A stretch of 64,000 bases of DNA from an uncultured Hyphomonas sp. (GTDB lineage: Bacteria > Pseudomonadota > Alphaproteobacteria > Caulobacterales > Hyphomonadaceae): contig NZ_OY776147.1 in assembly GCF_963675305.1 (NCBI RefSeq), forward strand, positions 1,240,001-1,304,000. Direction: 5' to 3'. The position numbers and the translations under genes are program-made. The first letter of the stretch is position 1, and every line of letters starts with the position of its first letter. The notes below the pieces were generated by a model. The model ran no database searches and was not told the origin of the DNA. It was given only the letters and a program-made list of their open reading frames with translations. Of this stretch, positions 26,498-36,050 are shown piece after piece.

Positions 26498-26630
26498 GCT
26501 TACGAACCTAATCGGGGGCGCGATTGATTGTCATCAGATGTTGCTCACCGGCTTGGCAGGTTTGGATTTTTTCTACACAGACTGCTTTCGCCCCCTAGCC
26601 AAGCGTGGACCTCACAATAAAGTAAGACCC

Positions 26631-27263
26631 ATGATGAATGGGGTGGGATTGTTTCAGCAAGCAATAGCCCTGGTCGCCTCGGGCAGCGGCGGCAACGCCC
26701 TTCTTCGTGGTGCCGATATGATGCGCCGCGCCGCTGATTTCGGACATGTTGCAGCAGCAAACAATTACGGAGCCATGCTCCATGCTGGTCGGGGCGTGCG
26801 TCAGGACTTGGTCGGCGCGCGAGCCTACTACCATCAGGCCGCCAGTGCAGGGCTTCCTATTGGTCTGTTTAATATGGGTTTTATGTGCTTCCACGGCCTC
26901 GGAGGGCCGAAGGATCACAAACGAGCCCGGTTCCTGTTTCTCAGGGCAGCGCAACAGGATGAGACGGATGCCATCACCTATATTGGCCTGATGCTGATGT
27001 CAGGGCAGGGCGGCCCGGCCGATCCGCGCGCCGCGCGTGCCTGGTGGAGCCGTGGCGCCTCACTCGGGAACAGCCGGTGTGCCTTCAACCTGGGGATCGC
27101 CCATGCAGGTGGGCACGGGTGTCCGCAGGATCTGGTCAAAGCATGGCGCTGGTTCCGGCAGGCCGAGCGCCTCGGTAATCCCGAGGCCGAAAGCGAACTT
27201 CGCCGGCTCGAATTTGCCATGAGCGAAGAAGAGCAGAGCCGGGCATTCCGGCGGGCAAGCTGA
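26631..27263 (+). CDS. Sel1-repeat (TPR-like) protein
   Basis: A 210-residue protein made of about four Sel1-like repeats, for example AADFGHVAAANNYGAMLHAGRGV, AASAGLPIGLFNMGFMCFHGLGG and GASLGNSRCAFNLGIAHAGGHG. These are alpha-helical protein-protein interaction modules. The start at 26631 (or ATG 26634) is chosen over an upstream in-frame ATG at 26496, which would overlap the DPP4 start. No signal peptide. Target unknown. Confidence 0.8.
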   Translation: MMNGVGLFQQAIALVASGSGGNALLRGADMMRRAADFGHVAAANNYGAMLHAGRGVRQDLVGARAYYHQAASAGLPIGLFNMGFMCFHGLGGPKDHKRARFLFLRAAQQDETDAITYIGLMLMSGQGGPADPRAARAWWSRGASLGNSRCAFNLGIAHAGGHGCPQDLVKAWRWFRQAERLGNPEAESELRRLEFAMSEEEQSRAFRRAS

Positions 27264-27470
27264 CCAAAAATGCAGCATCAGGCAGAGGGCGGGCGCTGAC
27301 CTGCCATGAATCCGGCGATCCGGTCAGATCACGGGTTTCGCCGGTAACGTCTCTCAAGGTGTCTCTGCGGACCGTGGTTCGCTGATTGCGGGCACCTGAG
27401 TGCTTGATTTTATGGGGTGAGTGCGTAACTCAGCGGCGTTCAATCTTTCCCCAAACAGGATTCTTCCACC

Positions 27471-29135
27471 ATGGCCGGACCTCAATACGTTTACCACATG
27501 CAGGGCCTCACCAAGGTCTATCCCGGTGGCAAGAAGGTGTTTGAAAACATCCACCTGTCTTTCCTGCCCGATGCCAAGATCGGTGTCGTCGGCGTCAATG
27601 GTGCGGGTAAGTCCACGCTGCTGCGCATCATGGCGGGGCAGGACAAGGAATTCATCGGTGAAGCCTGGTCGGCCGATGGTGTGAAAGTCGGTTACCTTCC
27701 ACAGGAGCCGAAGCTCGACGAGAGCAAGACCGTTTTCGAGAACATCGCCGCCGCTTGCCCGGAAAAGATGATGCTCGACCAGTTCAACGAAATCTCCGGC
27801 AAACTCGGCGAAGACTATTCCGACGAGCTGATGGAGCAGATGACGGAGCTGCAGGAGAAGATCGACGCAGCTGACGCCTGGGACATCGACTCAAAGATCC
27901 AGATGGCCATGGAAGCCCTGCGCTGCCCTGACGACGATGCCGACGTGACAAAGCTGTCGGGCGGGGAGATCCGCCGTGTCGCGATCTGTGCGCTGCTTCT
28001 GTCCAAACCCGACATGATCCTGATGGACGAACCGACCAACCATCTCGATGCCGAGACGGTGGCCTGGCTCCAGAATTACCTGATCAATTTCCCCGGCTGC
28101 GTCATCCTCGTCACCCACGATCGTTATTTCCTCGACGATATCACGACCTGGATCCTCGAACTCGACCGTGGCCGCGGCATGCCCTATCAGGGGAACTATT
28201 CCGACTGGCTGGAGCAGAAAGCCAAGCGCATGGAGCAGGAGGCTCGCGAAGAGCGCGGCAAACAACGCTCTCTGGCCAAGGAACTCGAATGGGTCCGCTC
28301 CAGTCCGAAAGCCCGCCAGGCAAAATCCAAGGCGCGTATCCAGTCCTATGAGCAGAAAGCCGCCGAGGCCGAACGCGAGAAGGTCTCCACTGCGCAGATC
28401 CGCATTCCGCCAGGCCCGCGTCTCGGCAATGTGGTTCTGGAGGCCGAAGGCCTGCGCAAGGGCTTCGGTAACAACCTCCTGATCGAAGACCTGGACTTCA
28501 AACTGCCGCCTGGCGGTATCGTCGGCGTGATCGGCCCGAACGGCGCCGGTAAGTCGACGCTGTTCAAGATGATCCTCGGCCAGGAAGAACCGGATGCCGG
28601 CACGCTGCGTGTCGGCGACACGGTAAAGTTCGGTTATGTCGACCAGAGCCGCAACAAGCTCGACGACAAGAAGAACGTCTGGGAGGAAATCTCGGGCGGG
28701 ACGGACGTCATTGACCTTGGCGGCGTCGAGGTGAACTCGCGCGCTTATGTCGGGGCGTTCAACTTCAAAGGCTCTGACCAGCAGAAGAAGGTCGGCCTGC
28801 TCTCCGGCGGTGAGCGTAACCGCGTGCACCTCGCCAAGATGCTGAAGGAAAGTTCTAACGTTCTTCTGCTCGACGAACCGACCAACGACCTCGACGTGGA
28901 GACGCTGCAGGCGCTGGAAGAGGGCCTTGATGCTTTCCCGGGCTGCGCCGTGATCATCAGCCACGACCGCTGGTTCCTTGACCGGATGGCGACCCACATT
29001 CTCGCCTTTGAGGGCGATTCCCACGTCGAATGGTTCGAGGGCGATTTCTCCTCCTACCTGGAAGACAAGAAGCGCCGTCTGGGCGAGGACGCCGTCAATC
29101 CGAAGCGCCTGAAATTCAAGAAATTCGCGCGATAG
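27471..29135 (+). CDS. ettA: Energy-dependent translational throttle protein EttA (ABC-F)
   Basis: A 554-residue ABC-F ATPase with two nucleotide-binding domains: Walker A GVNGAGKS at 41-48 and GPNGAGKST at about 350-358, signature LSGGE motifs in both halves and the linker between them. It lacks membrane segments. EttA binds the ribosomal E site and gates translation initiation according to ATP/ADP ratio. Length and motifs match the EttA subgroup well. It is preceded by about 200 bases of non-coding sequence and followed by a stem-loop before the GT2 gene. Confidence 0.93.
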   Translation: MAGPQYVYHMQGLTKVYPGGKKVFENIHLSFLPDAKIGVVGVNGAGKSTLLRIMAGQDKEFIGEAWSADGVKVGYLPQEPKLDESKTVFENIAAACPEKMMLDQFNEISGKLGEDYSDELMEQMTELQEKIDAADAWDIDSKIQMAMEALRCPDDDADVTKLSGGEIRRVAICALLLSKPDMILMDEPTNHLDAETVAWLQNYLINFPGCVILVTHDRYFLDDITTWILELDRGRGMPYQGNYSDWLEQKAKRMEQEAREERGKQRSLAKELEWVRSSPKARQAKSKARIQSYEQKAAEAEREKVSTAQIRIPPGPRLGNVVLEAEGLRKGFGNNLLIEDLDFKLPPGGIVGVIGPNGAGKSTLFKMILGQEEPDAGTLRVGDTVKFGYVDQSRNKLDDKKNVWEEISGGTDVIDLGGVEVNSRAYVGAFNFKGSDQQKKVGLLSGGERNRVHLAKMLKESSNVLLLDEPTNDLDVETLQALEEGLDAFPGCAVIISHDRWFLDRMATHILAFEGDSHVEWFEGDFSSYLEDKKRRLGEDAVNPKRLKFKKFAR

Positions 29136-29166
29136 GAGAAAATATCCGGTCTCCGGCGTCGGTGAC

Positions 29167-29193
29167 TACGCAATTCGGTGCAAAAATTGCGTA
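29167..29193. repeat. Perfect inverted repeat between ettA and the GT2 gene
   Basis: Nine-base arms TACGCAATT (29167-29175) and AATTGCGTA (29185-29193) flank a nine-base loop, 27 bases before the GT2 start. No T-run follows, so it may be an operator or mRNA hairpin, not a clear terminator. Confidence 0.5.
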
Positions 29194-29218
29194 AGGACGG
29201 AACGTCAGGGAGTCCGAT

Positions 29219-30280
29219 ATGACGACAAGTGCCTCGCCGAAGCTTTCGGTTGTGATCACGAACTATAATTACGCCGCCTTCGTTGCGACGGCGATCGACA
29301 GTGTCCTGTCTCAGGATGTCGAGATCGAACTCGTGGTTGTCGATGATTGTTCGAAGGACAATTCGCGGGACATCATCCGATCTTATGGCGACCGGATCAT
29401 TCCGGTCCTGCAGGACGTAAATCAGGGACATGGCGGTGGTTTCAATGCCGGATATGCCCGTACGACGGGCGATCTGGTCATGTTCCTGGACGCAGACGAC
29501 TTCCTGCTGCCCGGCGCCGGCAAGACCATTCTTTCCAATTATGACCCGGACATCGGCATGTATCTCTACCGGATGAACTATGCCGATGAGCAGGGCACGC
29601 TTGGCGGTTTGTTTCCTCCGCCGCAAGTGCCGCTTGCCGATGGGGATGTCGCTGCGCAGCTGCGCGAGATGGGGCACTATTCCGGTACGATCACGTCTGG
29701 CCTGGTCTACACCCGCACCGCTTTGGAACAGGTCATGCCGATGGATTCGGAGATGTTCCGGCAAGGCGGCGATGGTTACCTGTCTGCGACCGTGCCGCTG
29801 CACGCGACTGCCAAAGGCTATGACCAGCCGATTTCTGCTTATCGTCTCCACGGTTCGCAACATTCCCAGTTCGCAAAGGCCTACGCGAAGCGCGCCCGCT
29901 GGCGGATCGGTCACCAGCAAGCGTGCTTTGACTGCATCCGGGACCATGCGGCACGTCAGGGATTGCCGACCGCAGCAGATCTGGGAGAACGCGATCCGGG
30001 ACATTTGCAGGAACGTTTGGTCTCGCTTTTGTTTGAGCCGAAGCTGCACCCGGTAAGCACCGACACGCGTGCCGGGCTCCTGAGAAAGCTCCGTGCCGCC
30101 AATCGTGAAAGATTTGGCGGCAAGGCACTCGCCCGGAATGCCTGGTGGATTCTGATTGGTCTCCTGCCGAACGGAGCGGCGCGTACTGTCCTGTCATGGA
30201 AGATCGACGTTGCGGCCCGTCCGGCATGGATGAACAGACTGGGCCGCACGCTTCGCAAGCGCCTGGGCATTGTAACCTGA
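29219..30280 (+). CDS. Family 2 glycosyltransferase
   Basis: A 353-residue GT-A-fold enzyme: SVVITNYNYAAFVATAIDSVL at the N-terminus, VVVDDCSKDNS nucleotide-binding region and the metal-binding FLDADDF. The C-terminal half is helical with basic ends and may bind a lipid-linked acceptor. GGGAG precedes the ATG. It is alone among housekeeping genes, outside the main exopolysaccharide cluster, so its acceptor is unknown. Confidence 0.87.
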   Translation: MTTSASPKLSVVITNYNYAAFVATAIDSVLSQDVEIELVVVDDCSKDNSRDIIRSYGDRIIPVLQDVNQGHGGGFNAGYARTTGDLVMFLDADDFLLPGAGKTILSNYDPDIGMYLYRMNYADEQGTLGGLFPPPQVPLADGDVAAQLREMGHYSGTITSGLVYTRTALEQVMPMDSEMFRQGGDGYLSATVPLHATAKGYDQPISAYRLHGSQHSQFAKAYAKRARWRIGHQQACFDCIRDHAARQGLPTAADLGERDPGHLQERLVSLLFEPKLHPVSTDTRAGLLRKLRAANRERFGGKALARNAWWILIGLLPNGAARTVLSWKIDVAARPAWMNRLGRTLRKRLGIVT

Positions 30281-30356
30281 CGGCACGGAACGATTGCTCT
30301 TGCCCTCAGATACCTGTCCGCTAGGCTCAGGCCCAGCGTACAAAGGGGTATGAGGT

Positions 30357-31964
30357 ATGAGAATTCTGGTGACAGCTTCTCTGGCGGCACTGTTGCTGGC
30401 TGGATGCGGAGGACCTCCGGCGCCTGCCTCGCAGGAAGAGATCGCGGTTGTGCCGACCTATGAAGCCACCGGGATCGCTGCGAAAACGCTTCCGGAACTG
30501 GTCGATGATCTGTCGGACGGCGCCGTGAGTTCTGAAGAACTGGTGCAGGCCTACCTTGACCGGATTGAGCGGCTCGACCGTGATGGTCCGCGGCTTCAAA
30601 GTATCATCTCGCTCAATCCGAATGCGCTTCCGCTGGCGCGTGCCAGCGACCAGCGCCGGGCGAACGGAAACACGCTCGGGCCGCTGGACGGCGTGCCCGT
30701 GCTTCTGAAGGATAATATCGAAAGCCTGGACCCCATGCCGACAACAGCGGGATCATTGGCTTTGAAGGATAATATTACCGGGCGGGACAGTCCGCTGGTT
30801 GCTGGATTGCGCGCGCAGGGCGCGATTATTCTAGGCAAGACCAACCTTAGCCAATGGGCAAATTTCCGAGACGATGATTCCATGAGTGGATGGTCATCCG
30901 TGGGCGGACAGGTTCACAATCCCCACATGCTGGATAGGAACCCCTGTGGATCCAGCTCGGGCTCAGGGGTGGCTGTTGCTGCGTCTCTGGCCGCCGGGGC
31001 GGTCGGCACGGAGACTAATGGCTCGATTATCTGCCCGTCCAACGTGAATGGCATTGTCGGGTTCAAGCCGACGGTCGGGCTGGTATCGCAGGAATGGATT
31101 GTCCCGATCTCGCCGTCGCAGGATACGGCCGGCCCGATGACGCGCACGGTTCGCGGGGCTGCCCTGATGCTGAATGCAATGGATTTAGGGGATGAAGACT
31201 ATACGCTGAGCCTTTCACCTGATGCGCTGAATGGGATGCGGATCGGTGTGATGCGGTTTGCCGAAGGTTCCAACAAGGATATCAAGGATCGCTTTGCCGC
31301 CGCTCTCGCTGAAATGGAGGCGCAGGGGGCGACGCTTGTCGATATAGATGAGTTTGAGCCAGCCGCAGAAAACTTTTGGGATAGTACGCAGCCCCTTCTG
31401 GAGTTTGAGTTCAAAGACAGCCTGAATGCCTATCTTGCAACGACGCCAGACACGGTGACGACAAGAACCCTCCGTGAACTGATTGCGTTTAATGAGGCTA
31501 ATGCGGATCAGGAAATGCCCCTGTTCGGGCAGAGCCTGTTCGAGGCGTCCGAGGCGCGCGGGCCTCTCACCGATCCGGCATATGTTGCTGCCAAGGCGGC
31601 GGTGCGTTTCTCAACACGGGAGCAGGGGATCGATCGCCTGCTGGCCGAATACGACGTGAACGTTCTGGTCTCGCCATCGGGCCCCGTTGCCCCCCGGATC
31701 GATCCGGTCAATGGCGATGTATGGCCACAATGGGTAGGGGCCGGCTGGATGGCTGCTCAGGCAGGCTATCCGCACCTGACGGTGCCGATGGGTAATGTGC
31801 ACGGCATACCTGTGGGCGTGTCGTTTATCGGTTCAGCTGGCGATGATGCCGCGATCCTTGCTTACGGGTATGCGTATGAGCAGGCCAGCAAGCTGAGGCC
31901 CGATCCGCATTATCTGAACAGCGCCGAGGACCGCCCAGAAATCTCCGGCGCGATGCTGAAGTAA
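30357..31964 (+). CDS. Amidase-signature lipoprotein
   Basis: A 535-residue amidase-signature enzyme with a lipoprotein signal: LLLAGC, modified Cys17. The catalytic triad is visible as Lys118 (VLLKDN), cis-Ser199 (CGSSSGSG) and nucleophile Ser223 (TNGSI), with the 24-residue spacing typical of the family. It hydrolyses amide bonds of an unidentified substrate at the outer membrane or periplasmic face. ATG at 30357 follows AAGGGGTATGAGGT. Confidence 0.9.
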   Translation: MRILVTASLAALLLAGCGGPPAPASQEEIAVVPTYEATGIAAKTLPELVDDLSDGAVSSEELVQAYLDRIERLDRDGPRLQSIISLNPNALPLARASDQRRANGNTLGPLDGVPVLLKDNIESLDPMPTTAGSLALKDNITGRDSPLVAGLRAQGAIILGKTNLSQWANFRDDDSMSGWSSVGGQVHNPHMLDRNPCGSSSGSGVAVAASLAAGAVGTETNGSIICPSNVNGIVGFKPTVGLVSQEWIVPISPSQDTAGPMTRTVRGAALMLNAMDLGDEDYTLSLSPDALNGMRIGVMRFAEGSNKDIKDRFAAALAEMEAQGATLVDIDEFEPAAENFWDSTQPLLEFEFKDSLNAYLATTPDTVTTRTLRELIAFNEANADQEMPLFGQSLFEASEARGPLTDPAYVAAKAAVRFSTREQGIDRLLAEYDVNVLVSPSGPVAPRIDPVNGDVWPQWVGAGWMAAQAGYPHLTVPMGNVHGIPVGVSFIGSAGDDAAILAYGYAYEQASKLRPDPHYLNSAEDRPEISGAMLK

Positions 31965-31992
31965 AAGCCATCCTGGCCTGCCGGCGAACGAG

Positions 31993-32496
31993 TCAGAATC
32001 GGTTTTTGAGTGAGATCACTTTGGTGATCAGCTTTGCTTCTTCTTCTGTGATGTTGAGTAACCCGATCAGTTTCTCGAGAAATTCCGCCTCGGCAGAAAC
32101 GAGGACGCCATCGGCAAGGGCAATATCGAGACAATGGGCGAATACGGCGGGGTGCATGTCCTTGGGCAGCGCTTCGCATGCCTCAGCCAGCCAGTCAGGC
32201 CGGTCTGAGCGCCGCTTCAGTACGACCCGGTTCACCTGCGCCAATTCGTTCTGGTCGAGGTTCTTGAGGGTGCGTGACCGGCGGGAGAGGGCTCGGATTT
32301 CCTCCTGCTCCTGTTCGGCAATGCGTCCATCTGCAAAGGCGGTGGAAAGGATGAGGCATAGGAAAGCTTCCGGGATGCTCCAGTCATTGGGGTGATCCGG
32401 GAATTCGGTCACCAGTTCCTGCATGCTGAAGCCGGATTTCTTTTCGACCGTTATCGGGCCGAACAGTGCCTGGGAGTTGTCTTGTTGGTCACCCAT
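31993..32496 (-). CDS. TerB-like (tellurite-resistance-type) protein
   Basis: A 167-residue protein from the ATG at 32496 (MGDQQDNSQALF), which has AGGAG nine bases upstream; the frame extends 12 codons further. The helical core has two acidic segments, FADGRIAEQEQEEIRALS and LADGVLVSAEAEFLEKLIGLL, as in TerB-like domains. Last gene of a minus-strand trio with a coiled-coil membrane protein and a TPR lipoprotein. Function unknown. Confidence 0.7.
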   Translation of the reverse strand: MGDQQDNSQALFGPITVEKKSGFSMQELVTEFPDHPNDWSIPEAFLCLILSTAFADGRIAEQEQEEIRALSRRSRTLKNLDQNELAQVNRVVLKRRSDRPDWLAEACEALPKDMHPAVFAHCLDIALADGVLVSAEAEFLEKLIGLLNITEEEAKLITKVISLKNRF

Positions 32497-32541
32497 CTGC
32501 GTGTACTCCTGCTTGGGTATCTGAGGCGGCAAGCGGTTTCA

Positions 32542-33114
32542 TCAATCTGGCCGCACAGGGGCCGGAACCGGTGGCCAGGCTTCGACATCTGACTTGAGCT
32601 GGGCCAGGGCATCGCGGCGCTCTGTCAGGCTGGTGATGACGTCATCCAGCCACTCGACATTCTCCGGAAGCTCTCTCAGACGGCGGGGCGCGTTGGCACG
32701 GCTGGGTTGGGCTAGAAGGTCGGCGATGTCCTTTTCCAATGCTTTCGACTGCTGTTGCAGCTGAACGATGCTCTGGAACCCGGCATAGCTGGCGATGGTT
32801 GCCTGCTGTTGGGCGATGACCTGTTCACGATTGCCAATCTGGGTTTCCATTTTTTCCAGTTCAGCTGCCTGAGTTGCCAGTTTCTGATCGGCTTCCGCGA
32901 GCTGTGCGTCCGTGTTCGAAAAGACCATGAACAAAGCCACCACAGCGGCGACCAAAACGCCCGCAAGGAAGATCACCATGATGAGCAGCCGGGCCTGCCC
33001 GCGCTTGGCTTCCTTTAGCTGATGCGACAAGGCCATCATGTCGTCATGCGTGGGCACTGACTGGAACACTTGCATGTCCGAATTGTCGGAAGATTGGACT
33101 GTTGGCACCGTCAT
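32542..33114 (-). CDS. Membrane-anchored coiled-coil protein
   Basis: A 190-residue protein with a short cytoplasmic N-terminus, one membrane segment (LLIMVIFLAGVLVAAVVALFMVF, about 43-65), then a long heptad-rich coiled coil (AQLAEADQKLATQAAELEKMETQ and beyond) and a Pro-rich end. No enzymatic motif. It lies 34 bases downstream of the TPR lipoprotein gene and 45 bases upstream of the TerB-like gene on the same strand. Its layout suggests a periplasmic scaffold. Confidence 0.7.
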   Translation of the reverse strand: MTVPTVQSSDNSDMQVFQSVPTHDDMMALSHQLKEAKRGQARLLIMVIFLAGVLVAAVVALFMVFSNTDAQLAEADQKLATQAAELEKMETQIGNREQVIAQQQATIASYAGFQSIVQLQQQSKALEKDIADLLAQPSRANAPRRLRELPENVEWLDDVITSLTERRDALAQLKSDVEAWPPVPAPVRPD

Positions 33115-33148
33115 ACCGAGGTTTCCTCATTCTCTGTGTTCGTCGCCG

Positions 33149-35182
33149 TCAGGAGCATTTCAGGACTCCGTAATGGCCATAGAAAGCGTTCAGGTCGTTC
33201 CAGGCCGGATCCTGTGGGCCAAGTGTGATCTCGCGATTGCATCTCTGGATGACGGTCAGGCCCTGTTTCAGACGGGCGGAGATGTCGACATCTGTCTGCA
33301 GATCATCGAAGCGCGCAAACGTCTCCCGCTCCGGTGCATCCGTGAGCGCTTCCTGTCCTCTCGTGAAGGCCGTCTCAGCTGCACGCAGCACGCTGCGCCA
33401 TTGCGTTTGAGAGGCGAGATTGTACGCGCTGACATCCATCGACTGGGCCTGCTTCAGGAAATACATGCCGCGCAGCAGGTTCGCTTCCGGTGTGCCCGTG
33501 TCCGGGCACCGGGCGAGGCTGCTGCCATTTTTGACGCTGTTGCCGGCTTTCAGGATTGTCGCGAGACATGCCTGCCGATTGTATTCCCACGTCCGGGCGT
33601 TCAGTGAAACGGCCCGCTCTGCGTGCGCAAGCGCACTTTGTTGCCACCCGGATGGCCGGGTGATCGTTTCTGCGACGCTCATCATATAGTTCGCATCTGC
33701 TGCTTGTGCCCCATTCAGACCGGCTTCTGCAGCTCTCAAGGCACTTAGCGCGGCACCGAAATTCCCCTTGTCGAATTCCTTCCGTCCGATTTCGTACCGA
33801 ACTTCTGCAGAGACAGCGCCTGTGGAATTTGCCTGATTGAGTGCTTGTAGTGCGAGGTCCGGTTGGCCGCAGGCGTCATAGGCGGCTGAAAGTGCCAGAA
33901 CCGCCGAGACCTTTTCCGTTCCCATCAATCCGGGCAGTGCGGAATTGTATGCAGGAATTGCAAGCGTGCACTGGCCTGTTTTGTCGTACGCCTCTCCAAG
34001 ACGTGCATAGCGGGCAGGCGTGGGGGCCAGATCGACCGCATCCTGCAAAGTCGCTGCGGCGCGTTCAGCCAGGGTCGTGCGTGCTTCTGAACCCGGCGTG
34101 CCGGTCACGCTGGCGAGTGCCAGAAGGGAGACGCCGAGATGTTCGAGATCAGCCGCACGTTCAGCGGTGGGCGCGGAGGCAGACAGCATTGCTGCATCAC
34201 CGTAGGCCTTGACCGCATTTTCCAGATAAGTCCGGGTGCCGGACGGGTCGCGCCGCGAAAGGGCCTGATAGATGGCGCCCATGCCCCTGTTGGCCGGCAG
34301 TTTGAACCGATCGGTCCTCAGGGCATCCCGATAGTCCGTGATCGCTCCGAGCGCAGCTTCAACCGACGGCGCCGGATCTGCGCTGGCCAGGGCTTCCTTC
34401 ACGCGTTCGGCTCGATCGAATGCGATCGCGGCCAGTTGATCGGAGGCAGATGCTGCGAATGAGGGGCATGAAGTGACGAGGCGTCTCAGGTCTTCGACAT
34501 AAAGATACTCACGTTCCCGCCCGAGGTCCCTGTTGATGCGCCACCGCGTGTCGAGCACTTCGCAACCGAGGCGGGCCGTCTCCGGCGCTTCGTCGCCAGG
34601 GGGAATGTTTACTGAAATCGAGGAGAGCAGCGCTGCGGCATCAGTCAGGCAAGCCGATGGAGTGCCGCAGGTCGCGTCGGAGACACCGCTTTGGGCGACG
34701 CCTTGCAAGGCGCGGCTACGGGCGAGCGTACGCCGTAGCATGAAGCTTTTGTTGGCCGCGATTTGCTCCGCGTTTCCGGTCAGGCTGATCTGGCTGTCCT
34801 GCTGCGATGCCAGCGATTGATCGAGCAGGTTGAGGGCTCGCTGGCTGCATGCGGCTTTTGTCGGGCAAAGCGTATTGGCAGCATTCGCCGATGCGAGGCG
34901 ATTATAGGCGCTCGCGGCATTGAAGGAGGCATTGGCCCGGTCGATCCCGCTGCGGGAAGGATCACCCGCTGCGGACGGTCCTTCACAGGTCCGCGCCATG
35001 TTTTCCACGCCTGTCTGCGGGACAGCAATGCTGCGCTCAAAACAGTCTTTGAGAGTCTTCCATTGGCTGACACCTGTCGATTCCGGTGTCGCCGGCGGCG
35101 CAGAGGCGCAACTGGCAATCGACAAAAGGCACAGTGCGCCGAGGGGCGTTTTCCAGAGTTGACGTGCCGTCTGTGCTGTCAT
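33149..35182 (-). CDS. Large TPR-type outer-membrane-lipoprotein candidate
   Basis: A 677-residue protein from the ATG at 35182 (MTAQTARQLW); GAGG precedes it closely. A lipoprotein signal ends with SIASC. The mature protein is helical with many tetratricopeptide-like segments (for example ARYARLGEAYDKTGQCTLAIPAYNSALPG and VSAEVRYEIGRKEFDKGNFGAALSALRAAE) and many Cys residues in the first half. No enzymatic domain. It heads a trio with a coiled-coil membrane protein and a TerB-like protein, probably one functional unit of unknown role. Confidence 0.75.
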   Translation of the reverse strand: MTAQTARQLWKTPLGALCLLSIASCASAPPATPESTGVSQWKTLKDCFERSIAVPQTGVENMARTCEGPSAAGDPSRSGIDRANASFNAASAYNRLASANAANTLCPTKAACSQRALNLLDQSLASQQDSQISLTGNAEQIAANKSFMLRRTLARSRALQGVAQSGVSDATCGTPSACLTDAAALLSSISVNIPPGDEAPETARLGCEVLDTRWRINRDLGREREYLYVEDLRRLVTSCPSFAASASDQLAAIAFDRAERVKEALASADPAPSVEAALGAITDYRDALRTDRFKLPANRGMGAIYQALSRRDPSGTRTYLENAVKAYGDAAMLSASAPTAERAADLEHLGVSLLALASVTGTPGSEARTTLAERAAATLQDAVDLAPTPARYARLGEAYDKTGQCTLAIPAYNSALPGLMGTEKVSAVLALSAAYDACGQPDLALQALNQANSTGAVSAEVRYEIGRKEFDKGNFGAALSALRAAEAGLNGAQAADANYMMSVAETITRPSGWQQSALAHAERAVSLNARTWEYNRQACLATILKAGNSVKNGSSLARCPDTGTPEANLLRGMYFLKQAQSMDVSAYNLASQTQWRSVLRAAETAFTRGQEALTDAPERETFARFDDLQTDVDISARLKQGLTVIQRCNREITLGPQDPAWNDLNAFYGHYGVLKCS

Positions 35183-35334
35183 TGCCTCACCCACCAGTCT
35201 GCGCAGCTTTCTGCATTTAAGCGGCACTATAATGGAAAGCCGCATCAATCGACAGCCGCGAATTAACCATATCATCTCCTGATGAAGGAGGCATGCGGCG
35301 TTCCGCGCCGTCTGAGGTTCGTCCGAAATCGAAA

Positions 35335-35362
35335 AAGCCCGCTTCCATGAGGAAACGGGCTT
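35335..35362 (-). terminator. Rho-independent terminator of the mla genes
   Basis: Arms AAGCCCG (35335-35341) and CGGGCTT (35356-35362), extended inward by four more pairs, are followed on the minus strand by a T tract (plus-strand A-run 35332-35336). It lies 28 bases beyond the mlaC stop. Confidence 0.75.
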
Positions 35363-35390
35363 CTTTCTATGTTCGAAAACTTGAAAGAAA

Positions 35391-36017
35391 TCAGGTTCGC
35401 TTTTCGCTTTCCAGCTTTTGCTTCATGCTCTCGATCTTGTCGATCAGCGCTTGGGCGGAGCCATTTGTCCGGTCGAGCAGCGCAAGAAACTGAGCGCGTT
35501 GTTCAATACCAAGCCAGATCAGGTTGCCGTCGAGATTCAGGGCGACATCCACCACCTGGTACTGTCCATTGCGCAACAGAACACGCCAACGAACATCCAT
35601 GTCCTTGCCGTCTTCGCGGCGAATGACGGTGTTGACGATCGAATCGGTGTCAGACCGGTCGACCGAATCCTTCACTACAACGGCTTCGCCGCGATAGGCG
35701 TCGAGTTCGTTTTCGTAAACGGCCAGCGCGTATTCCCGGAAGACCTTCTGGTAGGCGGCGAGTTCGGAGTCGGTGAAACGGCGGGCATATTTGCCAATCG
35801 CGAAATTGGCGACGGCCTTCATGTCCGTGAACTCATCCATATAGGCATTGAATTTCGCGGTACGCTCGTCTGCGTTCAGGGACGGATCATTCAGGGAAGC
35901 GAGCACTTCACTGGCATTTTTTTGAACATAGGCTTCGGTCTTGGCGTCCGCGAACGCCGGCATCGCCAACGCGGACAGCGCAGCGAGGGCAATTGCGGGG
36001 GTCACAAGGCGTTTCAC
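35391..36017 (-). CDS. mlaC: MlaC-like phospholipid-binding periplasmic protein
   Basis: A 208-residue protein with a signal peptide (ALAMPAFADA) and the MlaC/Ttg2D fold: FNAYMDEFTDMKAVANFAIGKYARRFT, the DRSDTDSIVNTVIRRED stretch and WRVLLRNGQYQVVDVALNLDGNL. MlaC shuttles phospholipids between the outer-membrane MlaA and the inner-membrane MlaFEDB complex. It lies 33 bases downstream of the mlaA-like gene. The rest of the transporter is not in this window, as in several alphaproteobacteria. Confidence 0.88.
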   Translation of the reverse strand: MKRLVTPAIALAALSALAMPAFADAKTEAYVQKNASEVLASLNDPSLNADERTAKFNAYMDEFTDMKAVANFAIGKYARRFTDSELAAYQKVFREYALAVYENELDAYRGEAVVVKDSVDRSDTDSIVNTVIRREDGKDMDVRWRVLLRNGQYQVVDVALNLDGNLIWLGIEQRAQFLALLDRTNGSAQALIDKIESMKQKLESEKRT

Positions 36018-36050
36018 GGGCGGGCTCCTGCTTCAGTCGTATCTTCGTCG

